Notes: a model not told the origin generated them from the letters alone. A stretch of DNA of 64,000 nucleotides from Desmodesmus armatus (GCA_007449985.2 VIIQ02000043.1:385484-449483), one strand, 5' to 3'; shown: positions 45,001 to 58,096, counted from the stretch's first letter. Made by a program: numbers and translations.

Positions 45001-48000
45001 TGCCGGGGCTGTTATAGCACACCGGCAACCCCAGCACACCAGTAGCGCGTGTGAAGGAGTTGCTGTGCATACTACGGTGCTGAGGGTAGATTGCTGTTCG
45101 ACATCGTCACTCTATTGGCTGTCTTCTGGCAGGGGCTGCGCTATGCGTGGAGCTCGCTGAAAGGCTGTTGTCACATGCACCCTTGTATCCTGTGTGTGAG
45201 TGCCTGTGCCGTGCTGATGCATGGCGCAAGGCTTGCCTGCAGCTATATCTGGAGGCCTGCGGCCCCAAGTGCTGCCGCTGATGCTGGCACCTGCCCAGTT
45301 GCACAGTTTCAGTGTGTATGGACCAGCACACCTGCTGCTTGCTTGTGATTCCTGGGGCTGGCAGTTGCCTCTGCCCACAGCATGCTGCCCATGCTGCAAG
45401 TCAGTGCATGCGCTGTCGACGCAGCACCATCAGTATTGGACTGTGCTGCTGCTGTGGGCATGATGTCTTGCACTGAAGAGGGATGTGGAAATGTCTACTG
45501 CGCCTGAGCTCAAAGCGGCCAGCATGTAGTGTTCCCGCCTTTTCAGCAGTTGGGTGCAGGCAGTGGGGCGGTTTGGGCATGTGAGGAGTGTTCGAAGAGA
45601 GGTTGCAGATAGCTTTGCCCGTCTGGACCCCTTGCGATGCATGATACATGGGCGCTGGTGTGTTGTGCATCTGGTGATGTGCCACGGCTGTTGCTGCGCT
45701 GGACATTGTGATCCCCGCAGAGCCCCACATGGCTTTGCCTTGTAGTAATCGTTGATCCTGTGTTATTGGTGTGATTTGCATGTGGGGATGTTCATGGGGG
45801 GTGGCCTGTGTGACTGGCACGCTGAGGTGGGTGTTGCTCTGTTGCGCCTCTCGTTCACCCACCCGGCGTCTGCCTCGTCATTTTAGAAGTGCCGGTCTAC
45901 AAGTAATAGCACCTGTCTGCTGCTCTGCTAGGATTTATTATTACCGTTGGCGCCTCCTTAACTAACGCTGAGTGCCTGGCATCTCAGCGTCATCTCTCTC
46001 CCTCTACCGCTGGTGCTGCTTCTGTTTTCTGTTGGTGGGAGCCTGGCTGGCAGGACCCCGACTTGACCGTGACCTCTTTTTGTCTCTAGGTTGCAAGGAA
46101 GCGCTGCATCTGCAGCAATGCACATCGCAAGACACCCATGACTGTCTGCTTGACATGCCCCTGATGTGTGAGCATGAGTGATGGCAGGATTGGGTGGGGA
46201 AGGGTGTGCGTGGGTCTCCAGCTTGACACTGCCTTGTGGCCGCATGGAGGAACAAGGTGTTTTTGGTGTCTTGGCAACACTGCGTTTGATCAGATCTGCA
46301 TGTGACCACTGGGGTTTTGCAAGATTTTTCTGCTTGTGTGTGTTTCATCTGGAAGTTGCACTGCATGTGTGCGTGGAAGAGCTAGCAATCTGTGTCACAG
46401 CTCTGGGTGTCTGCCCTACTGCTTGGGCACGTATCGGCCTGTTGTGTGCTGATGTGAGGTTCATCTGGCTAAGGTGACAGGGGTGTGGCTGCATGCTTGT
46501 CTGCTGTCTCACGATATGCCGAGGAGGCAGCAGGTAGGTATTGCTGCTGCAGGTGCTCCGTATTCTGACGTGACAATGGCCAGCGCCCTTATGGTTCTCT
46601 GTCTTCTGCTCAGCAGCTGCATGGTGTGGCAGGCACCCGCTGCTGAGCGCACTAGCCTTCTGCCGCACTGCTGGCATTCCGCACCCTTTCTCTTGTTGTG
46701 CCGTTTTACCCAGGCACCAACAGCAACTTGCCAGCACGCACCAGGTTTGATTTTCGCTGTGCTCTGATCAATCTATAGCCAGCACCGATAGGCTGCGGTT
46801 GCCTGTCACAGGTGTAGTGCCGCTGCTTTCGAGCACTGTTTTGTCTGCTGCTGTTGCTGGGGTACCCCTCTCGCACTGGTTCAGAGGGGCTCCTGAGGGC
46901 ACAACCTGCCCTTTGCATCGTATGTGTTCTGTTCAGCAAGGCAGCTGTTGCTTTTTTCAGGCACTGCCTGGCAGTCCTGTGCAGGCATCACTTTCCATTT
47001 GCATGCAGACAGCTTTGTTCAGCAGCATCCGTGCTGTTCTGGCAATGCCCCCCGTGCTCTTTGCATATTTCACGGTCCCTATCTTGGTTGTGGCTCCACA
47101 ACCCTATGGCCTTTAGTATGCGGGGCTGTGCTTATGAATGCTGGGCGGTCACGAAGCTGGCTACAGCAGGGGGCAGGGATGGATGGTACAGTGCTGGTTG
47201 TACACAGCCCGGTCAATGTCGGCTTTCTTTGTTTTGTTCCTGTTGAAAGGTGCCGCTGCATGTCACACTGAAGGACAGCCATACTCTGGTGTGTCACACA
47301 TGTCAGCAGAAGCCACTGGCTTTGCACCCTTTTCTGGTGCAATTGGGGTGGGGTGATGAACCTCCGTGCAATTGTCGCGATGTGGTGTCGGCGCAGGCTT
47401 GGACCACCTTGTGATTGCAAGTGCTGCTGCAGGCTTGAGGCACCCTTCGCGTTTCATCTGGCTTTTCGGCACTGTGTCCCTGGGGTGTATCTATCAGGGA
47501 GTGTTTTTTTTTCTCTGCATGCCTGGCGGTTGCTTTTCCTGTTGCTTCCTGCAGACGGGGGGAGGGGGGGATTTGATATCTTGCTTGTGCAGCAGTGTGG
47601 AGCAGGTTGAATGGCATGCCGTCTGAGGGCTGCGGGGGTGGGGGGTTGCTTGCTTTGGGATGTTGGGGCAAGAGTGACAGGTCGCCGCAGCGCACGGTGC
47701 CCCGGTTACACGTGTGCTGCGGTGTCTGTCGGGCGTTTGTGCAGGGTGTGCGAGCTGTTTTGTTGGGTTCTGTATTGTGGCGGAGGAGCTCTTGGTGTGA
47801 GATGTGCAGTGCAGGGTGGTGCCTTTGGTGGTTGAGCAAAAGAACGTGCAGAGCAGGCTCGGCGCGAGGTGGGAGTGTCTGCTGTTGTTCGGCTCGGGGC
47901 TGTGTTTTCTGCGAGTCGTGCGCATAAAAACGCCAGACAGGTGGCGGCCCTTCGAACAGGGCTTGAAGCTTTGGGAACTTGTGAGGCCAGTTGTGCGTGG

Positions 48001-49450
48001 CGTGAGCTGAGTGGGGGGAGGAGGGTTGTGAGGATCTGATGCAGGGGGACGCCAGGGAGAGTCTGATTTGGGAGGGAGTGTGTCCGGAGATACCCATTGG
48101 CTGCTGTGCTGTGTTGCACCGCTGCGTTCTGGTCCGTTCCGCTGCCTCCTCTGCCGACTGTGCAAGCCTGTACGTTCCGTCTGCCTCAGCGTGACTCCCT
48201 TTGTTGATTGCAGTAGTATGATTTGGCAAGGCTGGCCTGCGGGCGGCCTGTTGTGTGTAGGGTGACCAGCCGCTTTGTGCATTATCAGATGCGTGGTGTG
48301 GTAGGTTGTTGGTGTTGTACAGCCCAGGCTTTGTCACTTGCTACTTGAGCAAGTGGGTTCCGTTGTGTAGGGTGGCTCCTGTTGGTTGTCTGCTCGCGTG
48401 ATTTGTACTACCTGTAGGTATGCTTTTGGAAGAGCTGCAGTTTGTGCAGAGATGTGAGTTCATGGGCTGGTGACAGTGTTGCTGCATATGGAGAGGTGCC
48501 TGACGCAGTGGATGCTTATGTGAGTGTGTGTCCCAAGGCGCATGCAGCACTGGTACAGCTTGGTGTGCTGCTTGATTTTGAGTAGTGTGAGCCTGATTTT
48601 GAGGAGTGCGCAGAAGAAGATTGTCTCAACGGTTGCTGCTGGGGCTGATTGAAGACCCCAGCTTGGTTTGTCTGATTGCCTTGCACCTGCAAGAGCCCCT
48701 TGGGCTGTGTTACTACTTTTGCACATGGTGTGGATGTCTGTAAGTACAGAGGGTGGCTTGCCTGGATTGTGGCTGGTGCTGTCTGGGTTTGGCTGGTTGA
48801 TGTGTGGGGCCAGTTGGATGTTGTGCGCTGTTCCTGCGGTGTTCTGGTAGGTCTTCGTTCTGACGGGTGCGTTGTGTGCACTGCTTGATGCGTGATGTCG
48901 TTTGGGTTATGCATGACTTTTCAGCCCGCCTCAACAGTTGCCCTCCACCAACAGGGCAGCAAGTGTCCACCAGACATGGAGGACACCCACTGCCTGTGTC
49001 AGGTGATGAGGGCAACTGAGGCGGTGTCGTGGCCTCTCATATCTTCTTATCTTGCTGTAACAAAACTGCTCGAAATTGACTGGAATGTGCAGCCACATTA
49101 TGACATATCTAGCAAACGCCACCCGCATGCAGCACTAGTCACTTTGTCAGCAGCTTCAATCTACCACAGAGAGTCTGCTGTAGGTGCTGTCCCAAAAAGC
49201 GCATGGCCTTGGCTGTTCTCTGCATCCGTGCTCAGGTCCTAACCATCAGCCCTTGGTGACTGTTGGCTTATCCTGTCATCTTGATCTGTCATTGATCACC
49301 TGGTCACTTCCATGTGTCAGCGACAAAACTCATACAAACGATGCATCGTCATCGAAATAATTTTAGTCTTATACTGTTTTGCATCGGTGGTATCGACAGA
49401 ACTTGCGTGGTCCCAACATCAGTCCAAGCGGGAAAACTCCTGATCAGTCC
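42009..49450. other. Long G/T-rich region without a supported gene
   Basis: From 42.0 to about 48.9 kb the plus strand is strongly G+T biased; for example 42 of 60 bases in 47581-47640. Frames are Cys/Val/Trp/Leu-rich on this strand and Thr/His/Pro/Gln-rich on the other, without family patterns. It mirrors the A/C-rich region at 16.4-22.4 kb and again lies downstream of a frame on the G/T-rich strand. A (GGT)n run lies at 42024-42053. The last 500 bases are the 5' flank of DNAAF3. Confidence 0.6.
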
Positions 49451-52400
49451 ATGGACGACCTCAACGTGCAACAGCTGTGGGGCATCAGCCCCTACTTGGA
49501 CCTCTTGATGTGTAAGCCTTGGCTGGAGAAGGCTGCAGAGCGGCAAGGCCTGTCAGGTGCACTTGCAGCAGCAGCAGCAGAACCAAAGCAGGACTGCACA
49601 TATGTTCTGCAGGTATGCAGCACCCCGCACCCGTCTCCGTCAACCGCAGACACAAGTTCTAGTGTTGCAAGCCACCTAAAAGTACTTTGTCGTTGAGTTC
49701 ACATCGGTCTGCCAGCCTGGCAATATATGCATCGTGATGCAGCTGCTGCAACACTGTTGCAGGTCTGCCCTTACGACTGTCGCCACACCCTGGCAACAAT
49801 CAGCAGTCATGCAAGCCAGTTTGTCAACACCGGTAACGGAAAGCAACCACAGCAGCAGTTGGAGCTGTGTGTCTACGAGACAGAAGCAGAGGGGCTGGCC
49901 AGGCACATGCTGCTGTTTGCTCTGCTGTTTGACCCCAGCTTCACAGCACAAGGGCGTGCTGAGATGCTCCTGGAGCTGCATGGCAACGCTCTTATCCGAC
50001 AACAGACTGCAGATTGGGTTTGTAAGCTCCTGCTGCTTGAGCTGTCCCTGCATGTGCATAATACGTCATATGTTGACAGGGCACAACACCACCCCTGTGC
50101 AACCCAGGAAGCGCATGCACACCAGCAGCAGCCACACCTTGTCAACTGCACTCATGTCAAAGCCATCAACAGCATCTGCACCATCCAGCTGCCATGCTGT
50201 CCTGTCACCTTCCAGGTGCAGGTGCTATGTTGAGCTGCTCAGCACGGTTGCTGGCATTGCCTTCCTCCGCAAGTGTGGAACGGTGCGCAGCAGATAGTTC
50301 CTCTGGGACCTAGCGAAATTCACCCAGAACAATCACCATGCAAATTGCCCTGCTGCTGCATGCAGGTGCAGCCAGCAGATGGTTGGAGGCTGCTGTTGCA
50401 GGACATAGTGAGAAGCAGCAACAGCAGTCGCAGGTGCAAACCCTGCAGAGCATGTGCTGCGTGTGTTTGACCTCAGCATGCTCAAGTACAAGGACAGAGA
50501 CGCGCTGCTGGAAACATTCCAGCACTACAGGTGTGGCGAGCGCTTGCATGCTGCAGGGCAGCACACAACACACCCCAGGGCACCACGATCAGTCATTGTT
50601 CAGTGGAACGCCTCTGCCGTGCAGTTTTTGCAGCTGAATGCACAAACACTGCTCAGATTTCGACTACTTGTGGCACATGTGCTGGCACCCTACAGGTCCA
50701 AGGCGGCTTTTGACATGTCTGCGGCTTGGGATGGGCGCTGCCGCAAGTGGTATGGGGACAGATACGACTTCCGGAGCAACATTGTAAGCTTCTCAGTGCT
50801 GCATGTAACGTACACCTACGCCTCCTGTTTAGCTTGCACTTGCCCCATGTTGCTGCTGCTGAGCCTGTGCATGCCTTGCACAGGAACTTGCCGCATGCTG
50901 CGCATACACGCGCATCAATAGGTGTGCATTCAGCATAGGTCAGCAGCCAGCAGACCTAGCAGCAAGGTTTGAAAGCCACCTTTGACAGCCCTGGAGTCAG
51001 TACCCCACAAAAGCCCCTGGCGTCATTGTGGGCTGCGCGATGTTGCACGCCCTTCATGACTGCCCCGCGCACTTACAAGATTCACCTCAAACCCTGCGCA
51101 TCCATCCTTGAACTTCTTATGAACACTGTTGCGGCAACAAGTCTTGTCACGCGAAACAGGATGTGACACATGCGATGTGTTACCTGCATGCTGCCTGCAG
51201 GTTGACTGGGACTACCACATGCGCCTCAGCCAGAGGGGCACACCATTCATGGACGCAGCAGCCGGCAGCATCATACACTTCTACCACTTCAGGTACCTCG
51301 GACGGAAACTGCAGGGCCTGTTGCCGACGGCAGTACACTGCTGGTGTTGACCATATGCCCACTCTCAACAGCCAACTGCAAATGGCATTTCACTTGGCTT
51401 TGTCTCATGAGTTGTAACTGTCACCAGGGGCAGGGGGGGGGGGGGCAGTCAAAGGACAGAACGCTCAGCTTTCAAACCTCCAGCAGTAGCTGACAGCAGC
51501 GGTTGTGTACGTACTCATGCACAGCTTGCAAGGCTCACACATGCATACATGTCACCTCCTACATATGTGCCACCTGCTATACATCGTGTGTCACCTCCTG
51601 TCGTGTTGTGTTGGTGCGTTGATCCCTGTAATGCCATTGCAGGCACTGGCGGCTGACTGGTGTTGCGTACGAGCTGCGGCAGAGCAGCTATGTTGCCACA
51701 AACACCAGCATGCTATCCACAGCTTATGGCCGCACCCGGGAGAACAAGGACAGGTGCGTCATGTGGGGTAACATTATAGACTCTAGCCGGGCGCTCTAGC
51801 TGAGCTGGGGCTGTGGGATGAAGTGTGGGGCAGTGAGGGCTGTGGGTTGAAGTTGTCAGCAACAACATTGAGTCCACAGCGTACGGCCGCACCCGATAGT
51901 ACAAGGACAGGTGTGTCATGTGGATTGCCAAGTCTAATAGATTGCCTGCATGCCACTGCGGGCGTGTGGTGGTGGTGGTTTCACTCTCGCCGAGCAGTCA
52001 GTCAGAGCCCTGTACTGATCACACAGCGCTGACCGTTTCCGCATCACGGTAGACTCGACAGCAGCAGTGCCTTTCAAAATGACTTGCTAGCTGGCCCTGT
52101 CCGTCAACTGTCAAGTCAATGATTGGACTGTGGACTGGCTGTGGTGCAGCTTTCAGACGGGCAGCTGCGGCATTGTGACCCCGGGTGGCTGGTGAAAGGT
52201 CAGCCGGCAGCTGTAACTTCATCTGGCATGGCTTACTTCCAGTCACTTGACCATCATCATCTGTTGCTCACTGCAACCCCCATCGTCCCTGCTGCATCTG
52301 CTGCCACCTTCCGTTCCAGAAATTCATTTGCAGGACAGCTGCTTCATCACTGCGCGTACTGATCACCTTTTCTTCTCACTAACTCATGGCGGCCACCCTA

Positions 52401-53972
52401 ATTGCTGCCGCTGCCTGTTGCCACATCCTGCCGCGCCACCCACCTCATAGGTACCTCCGTGATGTGGGCAGGTCTGTGTCCGCTTACGGCTACTGGGGAG
52501 ACATCCTCAACCCACCCTACCACGCATTCGGCACCGTGTCAGACGACCCAGGGCTGTTCAAGCAGGTCAACAAGCAGTTCAGCCACACCTCAATTGATGT
52601 GGCAGAGCATAACGTGCTGGTGGGTCACCACTGCTGAGCTTCTTCTTCAGCTCGCAGATTTCTTATTGGTGTAAAATAGGGGCCAGAAGCAGAATTATTG
52701 CAGACACTGCTGCTACTGCAGTGACGGTGGTGGGCAGGCGGCGGGGGGGGGGGGGGTTTGAGGATGGAGATAGTATGCCTGCCTGTCTAGTGCCCACCTA
52801 AGGGCGGTCGGCAGGAATTATCCCTAGTTTCACACAGAGCGTTTGAGGACGCAAACGCTACATGCATGTGCGGGATGTGGTGTCCGCACTGCAGGCTTGC
52901 ATCTCACAGCTGTGCAGGGCCACAGCCAGACCTACGGAGGAAGGGGCCCCGGGGTAAATCATGCTGTCTGGGTGGCCTCCTGCGTACTGCTGGCAGGGGT
53001 CTGCTCACATAGCCCCTGAGTTGTATACAAAAGACAACACATCATGCATATGTCTGCACTGCAGGGCTTCATCCAGCAGCTGTGCAGGGCCGCAGCAACA
53101 GCAGCAGCTGCAGGGGCCACAGCCGCAGGAGAGGCGCATCGGGCTCGGGCTGCTAGGGGCCCTACCAGCATGGACAGCCTTGCAGCAGCAACACAGCAGC
53201 AGCAGCAGCAGGATCAGGAGGCACAAGGTCGGCAGCAGCAGCAGCAGCAGCAGCAGGACGAGGCAGTGTGCAGCAGCAGTACCGGCAAGGCTCCTGCTGT
53301 CCCAGTGAAGAAAAGTTCGCAAGAGCCTGTAGCGCCTGATGCAGCTGGTGCTGCAGACCAGGCCACGCAGCAGCTGCAAGCTGTCTCTTTGCAGGATCAG
53401 CAGCAGCAGCAGCAGCAGGACGGCCTGCCTTCCCAGCAGCAGCCAGACGCCAACCCACCGTGCCAGCAGCAGCCTGACCCCAGCCTACAGCACCTGCAGG
53501 CTGCAGCAGCGACGGCAGCAGGGGCAGATTCAGGCGACCCAGTGGCGCAGCAGTCAGCTGCTGAGGCAGCACAGCTAGCAGCAGCAGTGGAGGCCCTGCT
53601 TGGCTCTGTAAGGATCGTGCTGCTCACCGGGGACCTCAAGCGGGGCCTACAAAGCAAGGGACGCGGCTGTACGCGGCGCTTTGTAGCAGCGACTGTGGGC
53701 CACAGGCACGTGCACCTCTTGGGCCCTGAGGGTGGCTTGGCAGAGGTTATGGCGCCAGCAGCACCTGTGTTTGTGGAGACGGGTGCCAATATGGTGCAGT
53801 TGGGGAAGGAGCAGGTAGCGGCCTTTGAGGAGCGGGTTGTGGAGCTCGCAGCAGCAGCAGGGTTTGTGCGGCACGCTGGCTTTTGCAATGGAGCAGTGCA
53901 GCAGGGGCCAGCGGCGCGGGAGCAGCAGGTGCAGGGTAAGACTGGGAATGCAGTTGCTGTGAACTCACAGCC

Positions 53973-54012
<40 letters not shown>

Positions 54013-54099
54013 GGGCAGGCAGCAGGCAGGTTGCAGGAGGGGCAGTGGCAGCTGCCACCAGGGCATCTGGCTCTGTGTGTGGCTGACAACACCAGCTGA
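49451..54099 (+). CDS. DNAAF3: Dynein axonemal assembly factor 3 (PF22)
   Basis: Eight exons (49451-49612, 49763-50021, 50434-50530, 50696-50783, 51201-51292, 51643-51753, 52451-52619, 53065-54099) agree in phase and give 670 residues. Conserved blocks follow the family order: LWGISPYLDL (residues about 8-18), CPYDCRHTLATI, LARHMLLFALLFDP, MLKYKDRDALLE, AAWDGRCRKWYGDRYDFR, VDWDYHMRLSQRG, WRLTGVAYELRQSSY and AYGYWGDILNPPYHAFG. The last exon holds VRIVLLTGDL, VFVETGANMVQLGKEQ and FEERVVELAAAAGF, with long Gln tracts before and after. DNAAF3 is a cytoplasmic factor needed to preassemble axonemal dynein arms, so motile flagella are implied. The junction of exons 2 and 3 is least certain: a nearby stretch at 50216-50280 (YVELLSTVAGIAFLRK) looks coding but does not fit the phase. 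Copied exon edges lie in introns 6 and 7. Confidence 0.82.
51823..51915 (+). repeat. Copied 3' edge of DNAAF3 exon 6
   Basis: GTCCACAGCGTACGGCCGCA with ACAAGGACAG and a GTGTGT donor at about 51870-51918 repeats the real exon end at 51716-51759 (CACAGCTTATGGCCGCACCC, ACAAGGACAG, GTGCGT). The copy has a TAG within the exon frame. Confidence 0.8.
52880..52932 (+). repeat. Copied 5' edge of DNAAF3 exon 8
   Basis: TGTCCGCACTGCAGGCTTGC followed by CAGCTGTGCAGGGCC resembles the real acceptor and exon start at 53051-53095 (TGTCTGCACTGCAGGGCTTC, CAGCTGTGCAGGGCC). Confidence 0.8.
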
Positions 54100-54833
54100 C
54101 TTCCACAGGGTTCAAAGGTGCTACAGCTGTTTGGCAGGGTGAAGACGGCTCACAGCTGCCTTTGTACACACTGCCTGGGTTCTGCAAGTGTCTCCAGCTG
54201 TGTTGTATGCGTGTCAGTTCCTTACTGTGTTGTTGATGGATGGCTGCATGAGCTTGCTCGTGAGTGTAACTGCTACTGTGAAGTGAGTGTAACTGCTACT
54301 GTGAAGTGAGTGTAACTGCTACTGTGAAGTGAGTGTAACTGCTACATGTACCTGACAGCTTTCGTGCCTTGGGACCACCATGACACGGCTTGCATGCGGC
54401 TGAAGAAACACTCCCATCCTGCCATGGCACCACATCTTCTGCAAGTGCTCTAGAGCACTTGCACAGTCATCTGCGTGTGTGTGTGGGGGGGCCCCCTCGA
54501 TCCCTCCCCTTGTTCCTCTGCACCACCCCTCTCCTTGAAATATCAGACAAATTCTACTCAACTCCACCCTTTCACACCTCTCACCAGCTACTTTCTCACC
54601 TCCAAGGATTTGACTGGTCAGTCAACCGTTGCAACTATGACACAGGGTAGTGTGACAGGATTGTCACTGTTTGTTACGACGTACATTTGTTTGAAGTTGA
54701 TGACCGCCCTTTCTGGCGTGTATCTCGAGTTCATTGTCACAGCCGACGTGTGTTGAGTCACCCCAGTATCTGCGGCTCATGCTTCTGGATACAGAGCTGT
54801 AAGCAATTCCGCATACCACCACAAACACACACT
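54100..54833. other. Intergenic between DNAAF3 and the alcohol dehydrogenase
   Basis: Contains the DNAAF3 3' flank with a TGTAA-bearing tandem repeat and, on its right, the presumed promoter of the dehydrogenase gene. No TATA box was identified with confidence. Confidence 0.6.
54260..54344 (+). repeat. 23-base tandem repeat carrying TGTAA
   Basis: Units of GTGAGTGTAACTGCTACTGT plus GAA at 54260, 54283, 54306 and a partial one at 54329. Each contains TGTAA, the chlorophyte poly(A) signal, 160-240 bases after the DNAAF3 stop, and also a GTGAGT donor-like sequence. Confidence 0.92.
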
Positions 54834-56168
54834 ATGTTGGTTCGATCACTGCTCAACCCTGCGCGTGGGTTTTCAGCAGGGGTGAGTTGTCAGATCGTGT
54901 CGGAAGAAATGCCTTGTGTTCACTATGGCTGAACAGCAAGCGTATGCATCAAAACTGTCATATGTCAGCAATAATCGGCATCAGCAGCTGGGGCCCGTTT
55001 GCCAGCATGGAGTAAGGCCAACATGTCCAGGGTTACCACTGACAGACAGACGCATCAGTCAGTCTATCAGTCACCCAGCTTCACCACCCAGGGTTTGTCA
55101 CACCTGCTCGACGTCCGCAGACGTTGAAGAAGATCCGTAATGGGCACACAACAGCAGCAGCACCTGTTCAGGCCTACAAGGGCATGGCAGTGCAGAAGCC
55201 AGGAGAGGAGTTCCAACTGTGGGAGTACACACCTGGGCCGCTGGACCCGAATGACGTGGAAATCAAGGTGGGCTTGTGTGGACACGCACAAAACACATGC
55301 TGCTGCCGGATGACAGACATGGGTCAAGCAAGGCATACTCAGCAGTTGGCACACAGGCAGGGTGGGAGGGGTGGGCTGACGCTGCCTATGCCGACAAGTC
55401 CGAAACTAGAGGCTGTATGTTTGAATGACATGAAGAAGAAGAGGAAGGGGTTACCGGCGATGGCCAAGGCACCGCAGCTTGCAATGACACGCTGAAAGGA
55501 AAGGGGCAGCAAGCAGGTGCCGAGCTTAGTTAGTAGAGCTATTGTAGCAGGCTGATACAGCATCGGGGGGGGGGGGGGGGATGGATGATCACCTTGAGCT
55601 CCTGCGCCTGGGACAGCCACAGCACCACAGCATACACTTGCAAGTGGATTTGTATGGCATGTCTTCCTCCCCTCACACCCACACCCACTCCTGCTCACAT
55701 CGTGGCATGTGTGTGTTTGGCAGAGAGCTGGGGCACCTGCAACCCCACTGGGGTCAGGCTTCAAATGTGCAGCTGCACCTCCCCACCTGCCCCCCGCCCC
55801 CACACCCACCCACACACACACACGCACTACACACACCCCACACCCACACACAAAGTCGTGCACTCGCTACAGCAGCAGATTAGTGCAGCAGCAGCAGCAA
55901 GCAGCAACAGCCAGAGGTCCGGGACCAGTGGTGAGGAGTTGCCGTGGCCTCGGTCAAGCTGACAGGTAAAAGCTTCTTTTTTTTGTGAGGCATAGCAGCA
56001 GCTGGCCCGGTGCGCAGCTACATGTTTCGACACATCGTCAGGACTTTGACTTTCCCTTTCCACTGGCTCATTTTTTACGGTTGAATACGCGCTCTCTGTC
56101 TACACTCGTGTGCCGCTACCACCCCACCTCCACCTCCACCACCGTGCCACCCCCCCCGGCGGTTGCCG

Positions 56169-56214
<46 letters not shown>

Positions 56215-58055
56215 ACCCCCACCCCCACCCCCACCCCACCCCACCCCACCCCACCCCACCCCACCCCACCCCCACCCCACCCCACCCCACCCCACCCCAC
56301 CCCACCCCACCCCACCCCACCCCACCCCACCCCACCCCACCCCACCCCACCCCACCCCACCCCATAGTGACGGGGCGGGGGGCCTCGAGCCACATGGGCA
56401 GCATCAGTGTGTTTGGACAGCATGTAACTGCCCTTGCCTTGCCTTGCTGCTGCTGTGCACGCGGCTGCTGCAGGTGACGCACAACGGGCTGTGCCACACA
56501 GACTTGCACATGAAGGTGAGCTGGACATCCATCCATGTGCCGGAGACAGATGCAGGGGACAGGTACCTCAGGGACCGTCCCCTGCACAGGTCACAGTTGC
56601 CATGTATGTGTAGGGGTTGGTTATGAGCAAAGCTTGTTCGCAGGTTTTGTTGTCCTCCCAAACGTCGCAGGCCGACTGTCTTGTCAGTCATGGCGTAGTG
56701 CAATATGGGGGTGACAAAACAAGGCCCTTTAGTGGAGCTGGGGCCGCTACTCATCATCAGCATCTGCTCACGACCAACACAACACTTTGCTGCAGCAGGC
56801 ATCAAGGACAGTTGAGTGTTGAAAGCACCAAAGACAGCCCTCCTAACGTCGCAGAAGGGAAGGACCATGACACAGGGCCTCCCCTTCCCTTGCAAAAACG
56901 AGCTGCGCCCGAAGTGGGGCTCGAACCCACGACCACAAGGTTAAGAGCCTTGCGCTCTACCGACTGAGCTACCCGGGCTTGTGGTTGACATGTCAACCGC
57001 AAGGCTGGCGGGCTCTATCACAGGCAAAACGCAAAAAAACTGCAGCGCAACCGCTCTTGAACTGCCTGCTTGTCTGAGGGGGCATGGGGGTGTGTGTTCG
57101 GCTTTGTACTGGTGGAAGCCCTCTTGTCTGTGTGGCTGGCTTTGTGGGGTTGAAGCCTTGCCTGTGGTCCCCTCCTTTCAGACAGTCTCCTCTGCAGACA
57201 TCTATGGTGGCGGGTTCTCTCCTTTCCGTGCTGTCTGTTCCCGTCCTTGTAGGTCCTGCAAAGGACTTTGGTTCCCTTCCGATGCTGGGTGTCGTTGCAG
57301 CGTAGCTGCGTGTGTCGCCCTGTAACCCCTTCTTCTTCTTCTGCTTGTCTGAGCAGTGGATTGGGTACAGACGCTGTGGGATCATGTTAGCCCACTCCAG
57401 CGACCCAAGCAGGATGCGAACCCGGGTATACCGGTTCGCAAGGAGCATGCATACCATTAAGCTACCAGGACGCGTTTCGGCCGAGCTTACTGGCCTCATC
57501 AGCTGGCGGGATGCACGCAGAGGGCATTGATACCCTCTTATCTGCCTTGCACACAACCCAACTCCTTCCCAAGGTCCTTCGGACACCGCAAGGCACTTAG
57601 GCCATTCGGTCGCATGGGGGTGGGCATGCCGTAAAACTGCCTCGCATCAGCACGGCGCTGCAACATGTGCCAGGGGCTGTCCCAGCCCAGCCTCGCTGGT
57701 GTGTTTCGCCCCTATTATAGTCAGTAGTTATTCCTCTTGTGTCTGTTCCGCGGATCAGGAGGCAGCCTGTGCAGCACGGGCTGAGCTCAGCCATCGCGAT
57801 GTGCTGACGTGGGTCTTTCACGTAGGCCGCGCGCTGGGGTTGTTGTGTCGTCCCTTGTTTTTGTTGGTTTCTGTGTTTGTGTTGTGGCTGTTTCGGACCA
57901 GCGTTTTGGCCAGCACAGTGGGCTGTCGGACCGGTGGGGCAGTAGCAGTTGACAGCAGTAGCTGGAGAGCTGGAGCTGGAGCTTGAGCAGCAGCTGGCGT
58001 GCAGCATCACGCACAGTGTTGATTATCTTCACTGTGCCGTGGTTTTGTCGCGTTT

Positions 58056-58096
<41 letters not shown>

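Noticed and set aside
47303..48337. 344-residue minus-strand frame
   Set aside because: A consequence of few stop codons on the A/C-rich strand; Thr/Pro/His/Gln-rich without complex segments.
49739..50297. Alternative frame through DNAAF3 exon 2 and beyond
   Set aside because: The frame used in the model carries the conserved DNAAF3 blocks; the alternative does not. Its tail at 50216-50280 is noted as a possible missed exon.
56075..56587. Poly-Gly/Trp/Val and poly-Pro/His frames
   Set aside because: They are the translated CCCCA array inside an intron.
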